A DNA stretch of 64,000 nt. Source: DASPKM01 sp035628135. GTDB lineage: Bacteria > Bacteroidota > Bacteroidia > Chitinophagales > Chitinophagaceae. Below, one piece after another: positions 7,839 to 17,900 of the stretch. Made by a program: the position numbers and the translations under genes. The stretch is from assembly GCA_035628135.1 (NCBI GenBank), contig DASPKM010000008.1, positions 32,681 to 96,680 on the forward strand. Direction: 5' to 3'. The notes beneath the pieces are model-generated. The model saw nothing but the letters and a program-made list of their open reading frames with translations. It was not told the origin of the DNA and did no database searches. Each line of letters begins with the position of its first letter. Positions within the stretch are counted from its first letter, which is position 1.

Positions 7839-10628
7839 TTAAATACTAAATACCGTATCAATTATTTCCAGTTGTTCCTGTGCGTGCACTTTTGCGAAGC
7901 CCGTTGCAGGCGCAGCGCTCGGTTGCCGGCTAATGACCCCGTAATTAATGCTCTTCAGGTTCATTTGCAGGTAAGCGGCGGCGCCCATGTTCAGGGGTTC
8001 TTCCTGCACCCAGAACCAGGTGGCCCGCGCATATTTCCTGTACAGGCCCTCCAATTGCTTCAGGGGTAAAGGATATAGCTGCTCTACCCTGATGATAGCA
8101 GTATCTGTATGATTTTCCTTTTGCTGGCGTTCGGCCAGGTCGAAATATATCTTGCCGCTGCAGAACAATACTTTCTTCACCTGCGTAGCATCGTTGATAA
8201 AAGGATCGTCTATTACCTCGCGGAAGCCTCCTGAAGTAAATTCATCCATGTGCGAATAGCTGCCCGCATGACGGAGGTTGGCCTTGGGTGAAAAAATGAT
8301 CAGGGGCTTCCTGAACGGCCAGGTCAATTGGCGCCTGAACGCATGAAATAAATTAGAAGCAGCGGTGATATTGACAACAACCATGTTCAGCTCGGCGCAG
8401 GATTGCAGGAAGCGTTCCGGCCTGCCGCTGCTGTGCTCGGGGCCTTGCCCTTCGTAACCGTGCGGCAACAACAGCACGAGGCCGTTCATGCGGTTCCATT
8501 TTTGCTCCCCGCTGCTGATGAACTGGTCGATGATGATCTGCCCGCCGTTCATGAAATCACCGAACTGTGCCTCCCATAATACCAATGCATTGGGATTGGC
8601 TAACGCGTACCCATATTCGAAACCGAGCACGCCATATTCACTCAGTAACGAGTTGTATATTTTGAAAGTGCCTTTGGCGCCGGCGAGGCGGCTAAGGCGG
8701 TTATACGCTTCATTGGTGTTTTCGTCCTGCAGCACCGCATGGCGGTGGCTGAAAGTACCCCTGCGCACATCCTGCCCGCTCATGCGAACGTCCTTTCCTT
8801 CGAGCAGCAGGCTTCCATAGGCCAACAACTCAGCCGTGGCCCAATCTACCTTGCTTTCTTCATTGAACAACTTTACTTTATCGTTCAATATTTTTTCCAC
8901 CTTGCGCAATGGCTTGAAGTTCTCCGGCCATTGCATGATGCTGTCGAATATATTCCGGAAGTCTGCTTCTGAAATGGCAGTAGCCGGCGACTGATCAAAA
9001 TCTTCGGGGCTTGCTTTTCTTAAGCTGCGCCACCACAACTCGGGTTGCTGGTAATTGTAAGGAAGCGGGTTTTGCTTTACATCGTCCAGCCTTTCCTGCA
9101 GGTCGGCCCAGAATTTCTGCTCCATTTCCTTCGCCAGTTGCTGCGCATCGGGTTCACCGTTTTCCATCAGGAATTTGGTGTACACTTCACGTGGGTTGGG
9201 ATGCTTTTCTATCAGGCCGTACATATATGGTTGCGTGAACTTGGGATCATCGCCTTCGTTATGCCCATGGCGGCGGTAGCAAACCATATCTATAAAAATA
9301 TCTGAATTGAATTCCTGGCGGTAGCGTGTGGCGATGTCAACGCATTTTACCACGGCCTCGGCATCGTCGCCGTTTACGTGTATGGCCGGTGCCTGGATGG
9401 CGCCAGCCAGTGAAGTACAATAATCGGAGCTGCGCGCATCATCGAAATCGGTAGTAAAGCCGATTTGATTATTGATGACAAAATGAATGGTGCCACCGGT
9501 ATAATATCCTTTCAGCGCGCTCATCTGCAATACTTCGTACACCACGCCCTGCCCTGCCAACGATGCATCGCCATGGATCAGTATCGGAAGGATGTGATCG
9601 TATTCGCGGCGATAGAGCACGTCGGCCTTGGCCCTTGAAAAGCCGACCACAACGGGGTCAACCGCTTCCAGGTGCGAGGGATTGGCCATCAATTTCAGGT
9701 GAATGGTTTTACCGGCGGGAGTCTGGATCTCACTGCCGTAACCCATGTGGTACTTTACATCGCCGCTGCCCATGGTTTGGTCGGTGGGCGATTTACCTTC
9801 GAATTCGCTGAATATCTGCTCATAGGTCTTGCCCATGATATTGGCCAGCACGTTCAACCTGCCGCGGTGGGCCATGCCAATCACCACTTCCTGCACCCCG
9901 TGCTCGGCTGCTGTATTGATGATGGTATCAAGGGCAGCGATAGCTGTTTCCCCGCCTTCGAGCGAAAACCTTTTTTGGCCGATGTATTTGGTATGCAGGA
10001 ACTTCTCGAACATTACGCCCTGGTTGAGCTTTTCCAGGATGTGCCTTTTTTTCTCGATGGGCAAAGGCTTGATAAAGTTCTTCTCCATTTCATTGGTCAG
10101 CCAGTCGACTTTGCGCTGGTCGCTGATGTATTTGAACTCGATGCCTACATGGCTCGCGTAGCATTTTTGCAGGTGGTCAAGGATATTCCGCAGTTTAGTG
10201 GTCCCCAGGCCTATCAGGTTGCCCGCATAAAATTCGCGGTCAAGGTCCTCATCCGTAAGGCCGAAAAAGCCGAGGTCGAGGTTGGCGCCCCTGTCTTTCC
10301 GCTGCCGGATGGGATTGGTTTTGGCGATCAGGTGCCCTTTATTGCGGTAGCCAAGGATCATGCGGTATGCTCCCAGCTCTTTTTTAAAGTCGATGCCCGG
10401 CGTTTTGCCTTCTGCCGGTGCCGCCGTGGTTTCCGGGGCGGGCTTTTCGGCGGCCTCGGCTTTTGAGCCTCCATTGGCTTCGGCCAGGCCGTGGGATACG
10501 GCAAAATCAAAGCCCTCGAAGAACTTTTTAAGCTCGGGGTCTACGCTCGAGGGGTCTTTCACAAAATCCTGGTACAGATTTTCAATAAAAGATGGATGGG
10601 AATTGGTGATATACGAAAAGTCTTTCAT
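7839..10628 (-). CDS. sucA: 2-oxoglutarate dehydrogenase E1 component
   Basis: Thiamine-diphosphate-dependent decarboxylase subunit that starts oxidative decarboxylation of 2-oxoglutarate and passes the succinyl group to SucB. The start is the ATG at 10628 (MKDFSYITNSHPSF), which matches Bacteroidota E1 proteins; an in-frame TTG seven codons upstream is unlikely. An N-terminal E2-binding segment (SFIENLYQDF, FFEGFDF) precedes an Ala/Pro/Lys-rich linker. The ThDP/Mg region is seen as HGDASLAGQG followed by FVINNQIGFTT, with GMAHRGRLNVL upstream and the transketolase-like C-terminal half (LLPHGYEGQGPEHSS) after it. The length of 929 residues is normal. It is the first gene of sucAB. Confidence 0.97.
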   Translation of the reverse strand: MKDFSYITNSHPSFIENLYQDFVKDPSSVDPELKKFFEGFDFAVSHGLAEANGGSKAEAAEKPAPETTAAPAEGKTPGIDFKKELGAYRMILGYRNKGHLIAKTNPIRQRKDRGANLDLGFFGLTDEDLDREFYAGNLIGLGTTKLRNILDHLQKCYASHVGIEFKYISDQRKVDWLTNEMEKNFIKPLPIEKKRHILEKLNQGVMFEKFLHTKYIGQKRFSLEGGETAIAALDTIINTAAEHGVQEVVIGMAHRGRLNVLANIMGKTYEQIFSEFEGKSPTDQTMGSGDVKYHMGYGSEIQTPAGKTIHLKLMANPSHLEAVDPVVVGFSRAKADVLYRREYDHILPILIHGDASLAGQGVVYEVLQMSALKGYYTGGTIHFVINNQIGFTTDFDDARSSDYCTSLAGAIQAPAIHVNGDDAEAVVKCVDIATRYRQEFNSDIFIDMVCYRRHGHNEGDDPKFTQPYMYGLIEKHPNPREVYTKFLMENGEPDAQQLAKEMEQKFWADLQERLDDVKQNPLPYNYQQPELWWRSLRKASPEDFDQSPATAISEADFRNIFDSIMQWPENFKPLRKVEKILNDKVKLFNEESKVDWATAELLAYGSLLLEGKDVRMSGQDVRRGTFSHRHAVLQDENTNEAYNRLSRLAGAKGTFKIYNSLLSEYGVLGFEYGYALANPNALVLWEAQFGDFMNGGQIIIDQFISSGEQKWNRMNGLVLLLPHGYEGQGPEHSSGRPERFLQSCAELNMVVVNITAASNLFHAFRRQLTWPFRKPLIIFSPKANLRHAGSYSHMDEFTSGGFREVIDDPFINDATQVKKVLFCSGKIYFDLAERQQKENHTDTAIIRVEQLYPLPLKQLEGLYRKYARATWFWVQEEPLNMGAAAYLQMNLKSINYGVISRQPSAAPATGFAKVHAQEQLEIIDTVFSI

Positions 10629-10708
10629 TTCAGCCTGTTTCTTATTCAAATGGGGAATGCAAATATCGCTTATAATATCGAATTTGCGCGATTCAGCTGT
10701 GAGGGGCT

Positions 10709-10806
10709 ATAAAGCTAAAAGTCAAAAGTTTAAACTGAAAAGTCGAATCGACAACTGGTTTCGGTGACCATGTTTTAACTTTTAAAGTTTTGACTTTTAA
10801 CTTTAA
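10709..10806. repeat. Long imperfect inverted repeat between sucA and rpsT
   Basis: The left arm contains AAAAGTCAAAAGTTTAAA (about 10717-10734). The right arm contains TTTAAAGTTTTGACTTTTAA, its near reverse complement. The arms are built from repeated AAAAGT/AAAGTT words around a non-repetitive centre of about 40 bp. The element lies in the divergent sucA/rpsT spacer, just upstream of the rpsT promoter, so it is unlikely to be a terminator for either gene. Its role is unknown. Confidence 0.6.
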
Positions 10807-10822
10807 ATACCGCCTTCAATTT

Positions 10823-10854
10823 TTTGGAACTTACGCCGGTCAGGCTTACCTTTG
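10823..10854 (+). promoter_or_regulatory. Bacteroidota-type promoter of rpsT
   Basis: TTTG at 10823-10826 and TACCTTTG at 10847-10854 are 20 bp apart. They match the Bacteroidota sigma-ABfr consensus TTTG-N19/20-TAnnTTTG exactly. The predicted start of transcription is about 12 nt before the rpsT ATG at 10873. Confidence 0.7.
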
Positions 10855-10872
10855 CCGTCCTAAAATTTCACT

Positions 10873-11127
10873 ATGGCTAATCATAAGGCTACCAAGAAAG
10901 ATGTGCGTCAGGCAACCAAGCGCAGGGAAAGGAATAAATATTATGGCAAGACCACGCGTAATGCCATCCGTGAGCTCCGCTCCACTACCGATAAAAAAAC
11001 AGCCGGTGAGCAATTGCCCTTAACCATATCCATGATCGACAAGCTGGCCAAGCGCGGCATCATCCATAAGAACAAGGCCGCTAACCTGAAGAGCAAGCTG
11101 ACAAAGAAAGTAACCGCAACCGCGTAA
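10873..11127 (+). CDS. rpsT: 30S ribosomal protein S20
   Basis: Small, very basic protein of 84 residues starting MANHKATKKDVRQATKRRER and containing the S20 hallmarks TRNAIREL and KRGIIHKNKAANLKSKL. It binds 16S rRNA at the base of the 30S subunit during assembly. It is transcribed alone, divergently from sucA, with a well-formed Bacteroidota promoter upstream and a Rho-independent terminator directly downstream. No Shine-Dalgarno sequence is visible. Confidence 0.98.
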   Translation: MANHKATKKDVRQATKRRERNKYYGKTTRNAIRELRSTTDKKTAGEQLPLTISMIDKLAKRGIIHKNKAANLKSKLTKKVTATA

Positions 11128-11149
11128 GCTTTCCATCAATATATTTTAG

Positions 11150-11178
11150 ATCCCCTTCCGTTTGCGAAGGGGATTTTT
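11150..11178 (+). terminator. Rho-independent terminator of rpsT
   Basis: A 9-bp perfect stem, ATCCCCTTC (11150-11158) with GAAGGGGAT (11166-11174), closes a 7-nt loop and runs into TTTTT. It lies 23 bp after the rpsT stop. Confidence 0.9.
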
Positions 11179-11393
11179 GTTTGTATACCGGAATACATCC
11201 GATGCTGCTTCCAGCTACCCCCGCATTCCGGAAACTCCCGGTTATCCATCAAGTCTACTAAAATTGCCCATTCTCCAGATATTCGGTCATATAACAGGCC
11301 ACCGTTCTCATTCATACAAAACTTTGCCTGACGTGACCGAATTTGATTTTTAACCTATAACTTTTCAACTTCAAATTCGACGAAATATTTAAC
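11179..11393. other. Spacer between rpsT terminator and M14 gene, no feature seen
   Basis: About 215 bp without a credible gene. A small open frame here (11162-11353) begins inside the terminator and has no family features. The last 60 bp are AT-rich and probably hold the promoter of the carboxypeptidase gene, but no good TAnnTTTG match was found. Confidence 0.5.
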
Positions 11394-13124
11394 ATGAAAA
11401 CGCTTCTAGTCTTGCTGGCACTGTCCATTTCAGTTCATCTCCATGCCCAAAACATTACAACGCTGTATGAACAATCCGGCGGCAACGAATCCCCGGATTA
11501 CCACAACATCATCAGTTGGTGGACAAAGCTCGACGCACAGGCATCGCAGGTAAAAATGCTTACCATGGGGCCCAGCGACGCAGGCTTTCCCTTGCACCTC
11601 GTAATCGTGAGCAACGATAAGGATTTTGACCTGGCCAGCCTTCGCAGGAAGAACAAGCGCATCATTTTAGTCAATAACGGCATCCACCCCGGAGAGCCGG
11701 ATGGTATCGATGCCAGCATGCTGTTGGTTCGTGACATCGTAGTAAATAAGATCAAGCTCCCTGACAACATTGTGCTTGCCATTATTCCGGTATACAATAT
11801 CGGCGGATGCCTTAACCGCAGCCCGTTTTACCGCGTCGATCAAAACGGGCCGAAGGAGTTCGGTTCCCGTGGTAATTCGCAAAACCTCGACCTGAACCGC
11901 GATTTCATCAAATGCGATTCAAGGGAGGCAAGGTCTTTCGCGGGCATCTTTCATTTATGCGATCCCGATGTCTTCGTAGACAACCATGTAAGCAATGGCG
12001 CAGATTACCAGCACGTGATGACCCTCATCGCCTCGCAGCACAACAAATTGGGCGGTGTAATGGGACAATATATGAACACGGTTTTCGAGCCCGCCTTATA
12101 TGCTTCGATGAAACAAAAAGGATACGACCTCATCCCCTATGTAAGCTCCTTCGGTGATTCTCCTGACAATGGCTGGCCGGAATTTTTAGAAGGGCCCCGC
12201 TACAGCAGCGGTTATGCATCCCTGTGGCACAGCTTTGCATTCGTTCCGGAAACGCACATGCTGAAACCGTACGACCAGCGCGTGAAGGCCACGTACGAAT
12301 TGATGATGAGCTTTATCGAATTCACAAGCAGGAACAGCGAAGGCATTCGCAAGGCGCGCGAAGAACAAAAACGCGCCGCAAAGACTGCAACGGAATTTCC
12401 CATCGGCTGGACGGTAGACAGAAGCAAATACTCAGACCGTCTTTATAAAGGATATACCGCCGGCCGCAAGCCCAGCGAAGTATCGGGATTGCCGCGTTTG
12501 TACTACGACCGCAGCAAACCGTATGAAAAGACCATTAAATTCTTCAACTTCTACCAGCCTAAATCACATATCAAAAAACCCCTGGCTTACATCATTCCGC
12601 AGGGATGGTGGAAGGTGATCGACCTGTTGAAAATAAACAAGGTGCAGATGCGCCAGTTGGGAAGAGACACCACGATAGAGGTGGAAGTATACCGGATAGA
12701 TGACTACAAAACCGCCCCACGCCAGTTCGAGATGCACCATCCTAACAGCGAGGTAAAGACCAGTTCCCGCATGCAGACCATGACATTCAGGAAAGGCGAT
12801 TATTATATTCCCATGAACCAGGTGGCCAACCGCTTTTTAGTGGAAGTGCTGGAACCTACTTCCGATGATTCTTATTTCGCCTGGAATTATTTCGACGGCA
12901 TCCTTGGACAAAAAGAAGGTTTCAGCAGCTATATGTTCGAGGAAACCGCCACCGAAATATTAAAGAACAATCCCGATCTTAAAACGAGGCTGGAGCAGCG
13001 CCGCGCAACAGACACCACGTTTGCAAAGAGCGCATCGGCGCAATTGGGTTTTGTATACCAAAACTCACCTTATGCTGAACCGGATTTTTTGCGGTATCCT
13101 GTGTATAGGGTCATTAGTCAATGA
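11394..13124 (+). CDS. Secreted M14-family zinc carboxypeptidase
   Basis: A protein of 576 residues with a clear Sec signal peptide (MKTLLVLLALSISVHLHAQ). The zinc ligands of the M14 fold are visible: His98 and Glu101 in NNGIHPGEPDG and His198 in FVDNHVSNGADY. Glu286 in FVPETHML fits the general base, and NLDLNRDF matches the substrate-binding Asn/Arg region. The C-terminal 250 residues are a non-catalytic beta-rich part. It should release C-terminal residues from peptides in the periplasm or outside the cell. No T9SS sorting domain is seen, so a periplasmic location is the simplest reading. The stop codon sits in the left arm of the palindrome shared with the convergent MFS gene. Confidence 0.92.
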   Translation: MKTLLVLLALSISVHLHAQNITTLYEQSGGNESPDYHNIISWWTKLDAQASQVKMLTMGPSDAGFPLHLVIVSNDKDFDLASLRRKNKRIILVNNGIHPGEPDGIDASMLLVRDIVVNKIKLPDNIVLAIIPVYNIGGCLNRSPFYRVDQNGPKEFGSRGNSQNLDLNRDFIKCDSREARSFAGIFHLCDPDVFVDNHVSNGADYQHVMTLIASQHNKLGGVMGQYMNTVFEPALYASMKQKGYDLIPYVSSFGDSPDNGWPEFLEGPRYSSGYASLWHSFAFVPETHMLKPYDQRVKATYELMMSFIEFTSRNSEGIRKAREEQKRAAKTATEFPIGWTVDRSKYSDRLYKGYTAGRKPSEVSGLPRLYYDRSKPYEKTIKFFNFYQPKSHIKKPLAYIIPQGWWKVIDLLKINKVQMRQLGRDTTIEVEVYRIDDYKTAPRQFEMHHPNSEVKTSSRMQTMTFRKGDYYIPMNQVANRFLVEVLEPTSDDSYFAWNYFDGILGQKEGFSSYMFEETATEILKNNPDLKTRLEQRRATDTTFAKSASAQLGFVYQNSPYAEPDFLRYPVYRVISQ

Positions 13125-13166
13125 GTCATTAGGTCATCGGGTCATTGACTTAATGACTAATGACCT
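13109..13166. repeat. Imperfect palindrome of reiterated GTCATTA words between convergent genes
   Basis: The left half repeats GTCATTA-like heptamers (GGTCATTAGTCA, GAGTCATTAGGTCAT) and the right half repeats their reverse complement (TGACTTAATGACTAATGACC). The hairpin covers the stop codons of both the M14 gene and the MFS gene. It may act as a bidirectional terminator. The same word family recurs at 57428-57535. Confidence 0.75.
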
Positions 13167-14373
13167 AATTCAGTTGTTGTCTCGCCGCTAATCTTCTTGC
13201 TATAAAGACCGTACTAAGAATAATCAACACGCTCAGGTATCCAACCCAATTGTAATGATGGAGCTTACCGCCCGCATCTTTTACCACTATCATGCCCGCG
13301 ATTAACGAAGCCATGCCGGTAAACAATTGCTGAAAGCTGGAGTTAAAGCTCATGAACTGTCCTCGTGTTGCCGGGTCCACCACGGTACTGATCATGGCTT
13401 GTGCGGGGATATTGCGGCCGGTGGAAAAAGTGAACCAGAATCCCATTACCACCAGCACATAATAAAAAGGTATGCGCGGCATATTGGTGATCAGGAATAC
13501 AGGTATGAGCGAAAGGAACAGGCAAACGATGAAGATTCGGAACTTGCCATATTTGTCGGCCATGCGCCCGATAATCGGGGAAGCGGCAAATGCACACAAA
13601 CCACCTACCACGTATATCAAGGGTATCTGTTTGCTGGTAAACCCTACATTGAATTCCATATAAGGATTTACAAACGGGATGATCAGGAAATGACCCATCA
13701 TCAGCAAGCCGGACAACAACAGCGCAATTACCTGGCTTTTGTTGCTTAGCACATTGCCCAGCACTTTCCAAACCTCGGGACGGCCCACCTGCCGCTCTAC
13801 GCCTTCCATATGCGAGGTCATCGGCGGCAGGTACTTAACAATGAGCGGAAGAATGAGGAGGCCTAGTATGACAATGAAAATAAACGGCGCGTGCCAGCTT
13901 ATAAGCTCGGCAAGGTACAGGCTAAGCGGTATGCCTACAACCGATGCAACAGAGAAAGCCATGAAGATGGTGCTCATGGCCCGGCCTCTTTTTTCGTATG
14001 GGAATGTGTCCGCGACAATGGACAATACCTGCGCGCCTATCAGTCCGCCAAATAAGCCGGTGAGGATGCGCGCCGCCATTAAAAAATATGGATCGGGTGC
14101 AATGCCGCAGCAAAGGGTACCAACCAGGAAACCGGAATAAGCAAACAACAGTACTTTTTTTCGATCGTACCTGTCAACGTAAAATGCGGAAGCAATACCT
14201 GCTACGCAGGCAGTAACGGGATATGCCGCTACGATCCAACTGAAGAGCTGAGGAGAAATGCCAAAGTATTTTATCAGGGAATTGCCCAGCGGCATCATCA
14301 CCATAAAATCCAGGATGTGTGTAAAGTTCAGTCCGGCCAGTATTATCAATATCATCCGCTCCTTCTTGTCCAT
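13165..14373 (-). CDS. MFS transporter, probable drug or metabolite efflux
   Basis: Inner-membrane protein of 402 residues with about 12 predicted hydrophobic helices. The loop after helix 2 reads FYVDRYDRKKVLLFAY, a form of MFS motif A. The first helix, ILDFMVMMPLGNSLIKYF, and the overall pattern resemble AraJ-like or Bcr-like exporters that use the proton gradient. The substrate cannot be told from sequence. It is followed downstream by the convergent M14 gene and has a small secreted protein gene 83 bp upstream on the same strand. Confidence 0.9.
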   Translation of the reverse strand: MDKKERMILIILAGLNFTHILDFMVMMPLGNSLIKYFGISPQLFSWIVAAYPVTACVAGIASAFYVDRYDRKKVLLFAYSGFLVGTLCCGIAPDPYFLMAARILTGLFGGLIGAQVLSIVADTFPYEKRGRAMSTIFMAFSVASVVGIPLSLYLAELISWHAPFIFIVILGLLILPLIVKYLPPMTSHMEGVERQVGRPEVWKVLGNVLSNKSQVIALLLSGLLMMGHFLIIPFVNPYMEFNVGFTSKQIPLIYVVGGLCAFAASPIIGRMADKYGKFRIFIVCLFLSLIPVFLITNMPRIPFYYVLVVMGFWFTFSTGRNIPAQAMISTVVDPATRGQFMSFNSSFQQLFTGMASLIAGMIVVKDAGGKLHHYNWVGYLSVLIILSTVFIARRLAARQQLN

Positions 14374-14456
14374 AACCTATGCTTTGGGGAGCGCAAAGGT
14401 CGGAAAGATGCTGCAAAAGACCTAATAAACCGATCACCGAATGCGGTGATATTGCA

Positions 14457-14882
14457 TTACTGGAAAAGTTCCGCTAATTCCTCATTGTAGTTGAAGTTCA
14501 CAATGGTCCAGCCTTGCGCGCCATTGTACAGCGTGAAATCGAATTTGACATAGAACCTTTCAAATTTCAGCAGGTAATATCTTTTGGCCAGCACGTCCTT
14601 GATCTTCTTCTCCTGGATAAACTCGTACGAAAGTATTTTGCCATAGTTCCCCACCATTATCACCATGTGGCCTTCTATAGTGGCTTGCATCTTATCAATG
14701 GTTTCGCCGGGAATCACAGAATTCAGCTTAAGCAATGCAATGCCTTCAGCAACTTTGTTATCCTTAAAATATTGCATGTACTTTTCGCATACCGCATCCA
14801 CCTTGGTTTTATCCTTCGAAGATTGTCCATAGGCAGCCATTGCCATTACACATACCAATAAGGTACAAATTACTCTCGCCAT
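14457..14882 (-). CDS. Small secreted protein of unknown function
   Basis: A protein of 141 residues with a signal peptide (MARVICTLLVCVMAMAAYGQ). The mature part is a mixed alpha/beta domain with AVCEKYMQYFKDNKVAEGIALL near the start and a C-terminal strand pattern (KFDFTLYNGAQGWTIVNFNYN). This resembles small periplasmic NTF2/cystatin-like or DUF3887-like domains, but I do not assign a family. It lies between the macroglobulin gene (upstream, same strand) and the MFS gene. The 62-bp spacer from the macroglobulin stop contains a GC-rich hairpin (14901-14930). Confidence 0.75.
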   Translation of the reverse strand: MARVICTLLVCVMAMAAYGQSSKDKTKVDAVCEKYMQYFKDNKVAEGIALLKLNSVIPGETIDKMQATIEGHMVIMVGNYGKILSYEFIQEKKIKDVLAKRYYLLKFERFYVKFDFTLYNGAQGWTIVNFNYNEELAELFQ

Positions 14883-14900
14883 AGCTTTAGCTTTTAAGCT

Positions 14901-14930
14901 GAAGCAAGCGGCGGCAAGGCCACCTGCTTC
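14901..14930 (-). terminator. GC-rich hairpin after the macroglobulin gene, terminator-like
   Basis: GAAGCA and TGCTTC arms enclose a second GGTGGC/GCCGCC pairing on the minus strand. It lies 15 bp after the macroglobulin stop but has no T-tract, so it could instead be a processing or stability hairpin. Confidence 0.4.
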
Positions 14931-14944
14931 AAAATGATTGATTA

Positions 14945-17900
14945 TTACTGCACCACTTTAATCGTGCCCCCGCCATGGTAAGAATGATATTCTCCATTAT
15001 ACATGGCATCGGCACTTACGGGTCCCATTTTGTATACGCCCGGCGACACCGCACGCACCGCATAATAATACGTCTGCAATGCCTTGCCAAGGTCCACGAA
15101 CAGGTGAATGCGGTCGTCCCGTACGTCCAGCGAAACCGGTGTATCAGATTCCTTGACCCAATCCATTCCCGGTATCTCTTTTGTTCTCGGGTTTTCGATT
15201 TCAAATCCCGCGGGCAGCAGGTCGGTGATCACGATGTTCTCGATTTCGCCCGAGAAGGATTTTTCCAATGTTACTTTCACGATGATCAGGTCGTTCTGTG
15301 AGAACGTATTGCCTGAGATCATGCGGCCATTGCGGTCGTAAAACTGGCGGCGCACTTTAATATAGCTGTCTTCTTCCTTATAATCGCCACTAACGCTGAT
15401 GCCTTCGCTCTCCCAGAAGTAATACAATTGCCCTTCGCCCTTTGTAACCACTTCCACGCTTGTTCCGCCCAATTGTTGTTGTGATAATTTCACCGGCTTT
15501 CCGTTGACCTTTCCTACGGTCTTGCCATTCACTTTCACTTCTGCGGTTACATTGCTATTGCTCGCACGCCTTGCCATTTTGCCCAATCCCAAAAATCCGA
15601 ACGATGCTTCCTGCGTGCTGAACCATCGCCTTTGCTTAAGCTTGTCGGCAACATGCCTGGCCATGATGCCGATCTGTGCATTGGTAGGATCGGAATCGAT
15701 CAGTGCATTCAATGCAATGGCTTCATCGCGGATGTCTGAATAAAAGCTGCCGCCGGTTTCGGGGATGGATACTTCGCCGCTGAACGATGTGGGCAATAAC
15801 TCCTGGAATTTTTTCCGGTCGCCTGCTACCGCATATGCAGCAGACAGCAGGTATTTCGCATCGAGGCTAAGCAATGCAGGGTTTGCCTTATAGTAGTTCA
15901 TGGAACTTACCTGCGGCTTGCCTGCCAATGCCAGTACGTACAAGCTGTAGGCAACTTCCTTGGGAGCTATTTTCTTGCGCTGATCCCGATTATAATAATA
16001 CATGATGGTTTCTTTATTGCGCAACCTGTTGATGAGGTAGGTAAAGATGGGTTGCAGCAATTTATCGTCTACTTCAAAACCTGCTTTCTTTGCTTCCAGC
16101 AGGAAATGCGCTGCATATACCGATGCCCACCAATGCTCGGTGCCTTCGCCGTCCCACAAAGTGATGGCCCCGTTGAACAGTTGCCGCATCTTGATCTTGC
16201 GGATGGCCTCCTGTACATTGGATATGGAAGTTTGCTTACCTGCTTTCAGTTGTACCAGGTCGGCAAGGTCGCTGAAATACAATTGCGGGAAGGCAGAGGA
16301 AATGGTTTGTTCTGTACAACCATAGGGATATTGCACCAGGAAGGACAGTTGCTTGCCCAGTTCCATGGCGGGCGACCTGCTGATGACGAGTTCATAATCC
16401 GCGCTGCCTTGCAGGAAATCGCTGGTGCCGATGTTGATGCGGTCCGTACGATTGCCCTGTATTTGTCCGCTACCCGTAAGCTTTTGCAGGGTAGATGCGG
16501 GCCGCACACTGATCTCGGTTTCGTCGGTGAATTTTTCTCCGAGCCCCTGTACCTGCACGTTTACTTTCGCCACCCCAACCGCAGGAGCAGCCACCAATTT
16601 GAATTCCGCCCTGTTCTCACTATTCGGTGAAAGGTTCACCGTTTGTTGTCCACCGCCCACTACTCTCAATGGTGCCGTAACATTAAGGTTGGCAATTGCA
16701 GTAGTAGATTTATTGGTTGTATTGGTAACCGTTACGGGCACGGTTACGGTATCACCCGGACTTAGGAACCTTGGCAGGGCGGTGCTAAGCACCAATGGAT
16801 CCGCCACGGTCATAGCCGATTCGCCAGAACCAAAGTTTTCATTTTTATATACGACAGCCATCAGCCGCACTTCGCCGCTGAATTGGGGTATGTCGAACTC
16901 GAACTCTGCCGTGCCGCTGCCATTTGCTTGTGCAATACCGCTCCAGTAAGAAACTACCTTAATGCGTTTTGCCGGCATGGGGTTTACGCGCTTTTCCATT
17001 TCAGCCCCGTCGCCCCCGGTGCTGCTCAGCCTTGCTCTTACTTCGGGGAACAACAATGGATAAATATCGTAAGCATCCACCTGCAATGCGCGCTTCGCGT
17101 AGAAGTGACCGTAAGGATCAGGCGTTTTAAAATCACTTATCTGCAGCACGCCATTGTCGACGGCCGCCAGTGTTACATAGCTGTTAGGCTCTGTGTTAAC
17201 GCGCACTTTCTGGTGTGTGCGGGAACGTACGGATTTACTCGCCACTATTTCCACGGGCAGCTTCCGGCTCCGCTCTTCTACCCTGATGCTCTGGAAACCG
17301 TGGGCCACAGTCAATGGGATGTCGCTGGTCTCGTGCGGCTTTATCAGCGTGGCCGTAATGTATATATTGGGCAAATGCTCTGCACTCAGTTTAAGGTCCA
17401 TGGTGGCAGAACGTTTTTCTACGTTGATGTATTGATAAGAAACCACCTTATCGTTTTCCAGCGTTACCAGCAGCCTGCCGCTAAACGGTGTTTTAAATAA
17501 CAGCTTCACGTTTTCGCCGGTAGCGTAAGATGATTTATCAGGCTCGATATCGATATTTCCCTCGGTATTTACTTCGAATGAAGTGGCGTCGCCGCCCCAC
17601 CATCCATAGCTGTAAAATCTTTTGCTGATATAGCTGGCGGCGCCGGGCAGGGATATGCGAACTTCATATTCGCCGGGCGAGCGGGGAACGAAAGGATAAA
17701 AGCTGTTCTCGCCATTTACTGTAAGGCGCTGCAAAGACACTATGATATCCTCTTCCTGCGATTCGTACCGGAAATAATCTCCGTTGCGCGTAAGGATGGT
17801 GCGGTATTCGTGCTTGATCACTTTCACTTCTGCCTGGGCCCCGCTCAATACCTGTTCATCTTTGTTCAGGGCGATAACAGGGAACCGCACCGCCTGGTTC

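Noticed and set aside
9672..10466. Plus-strand open frame of 264 codons inside sucA
   Set aside because: It is antisense to the well-conserved sucA coding region and has no family features; a by-product of codon use.
11162..11353. Small open frame after rpsT
   Set aside because: It begins inside the rpsT terminator and has no start signal, hydrophobic pattern or family similarity.
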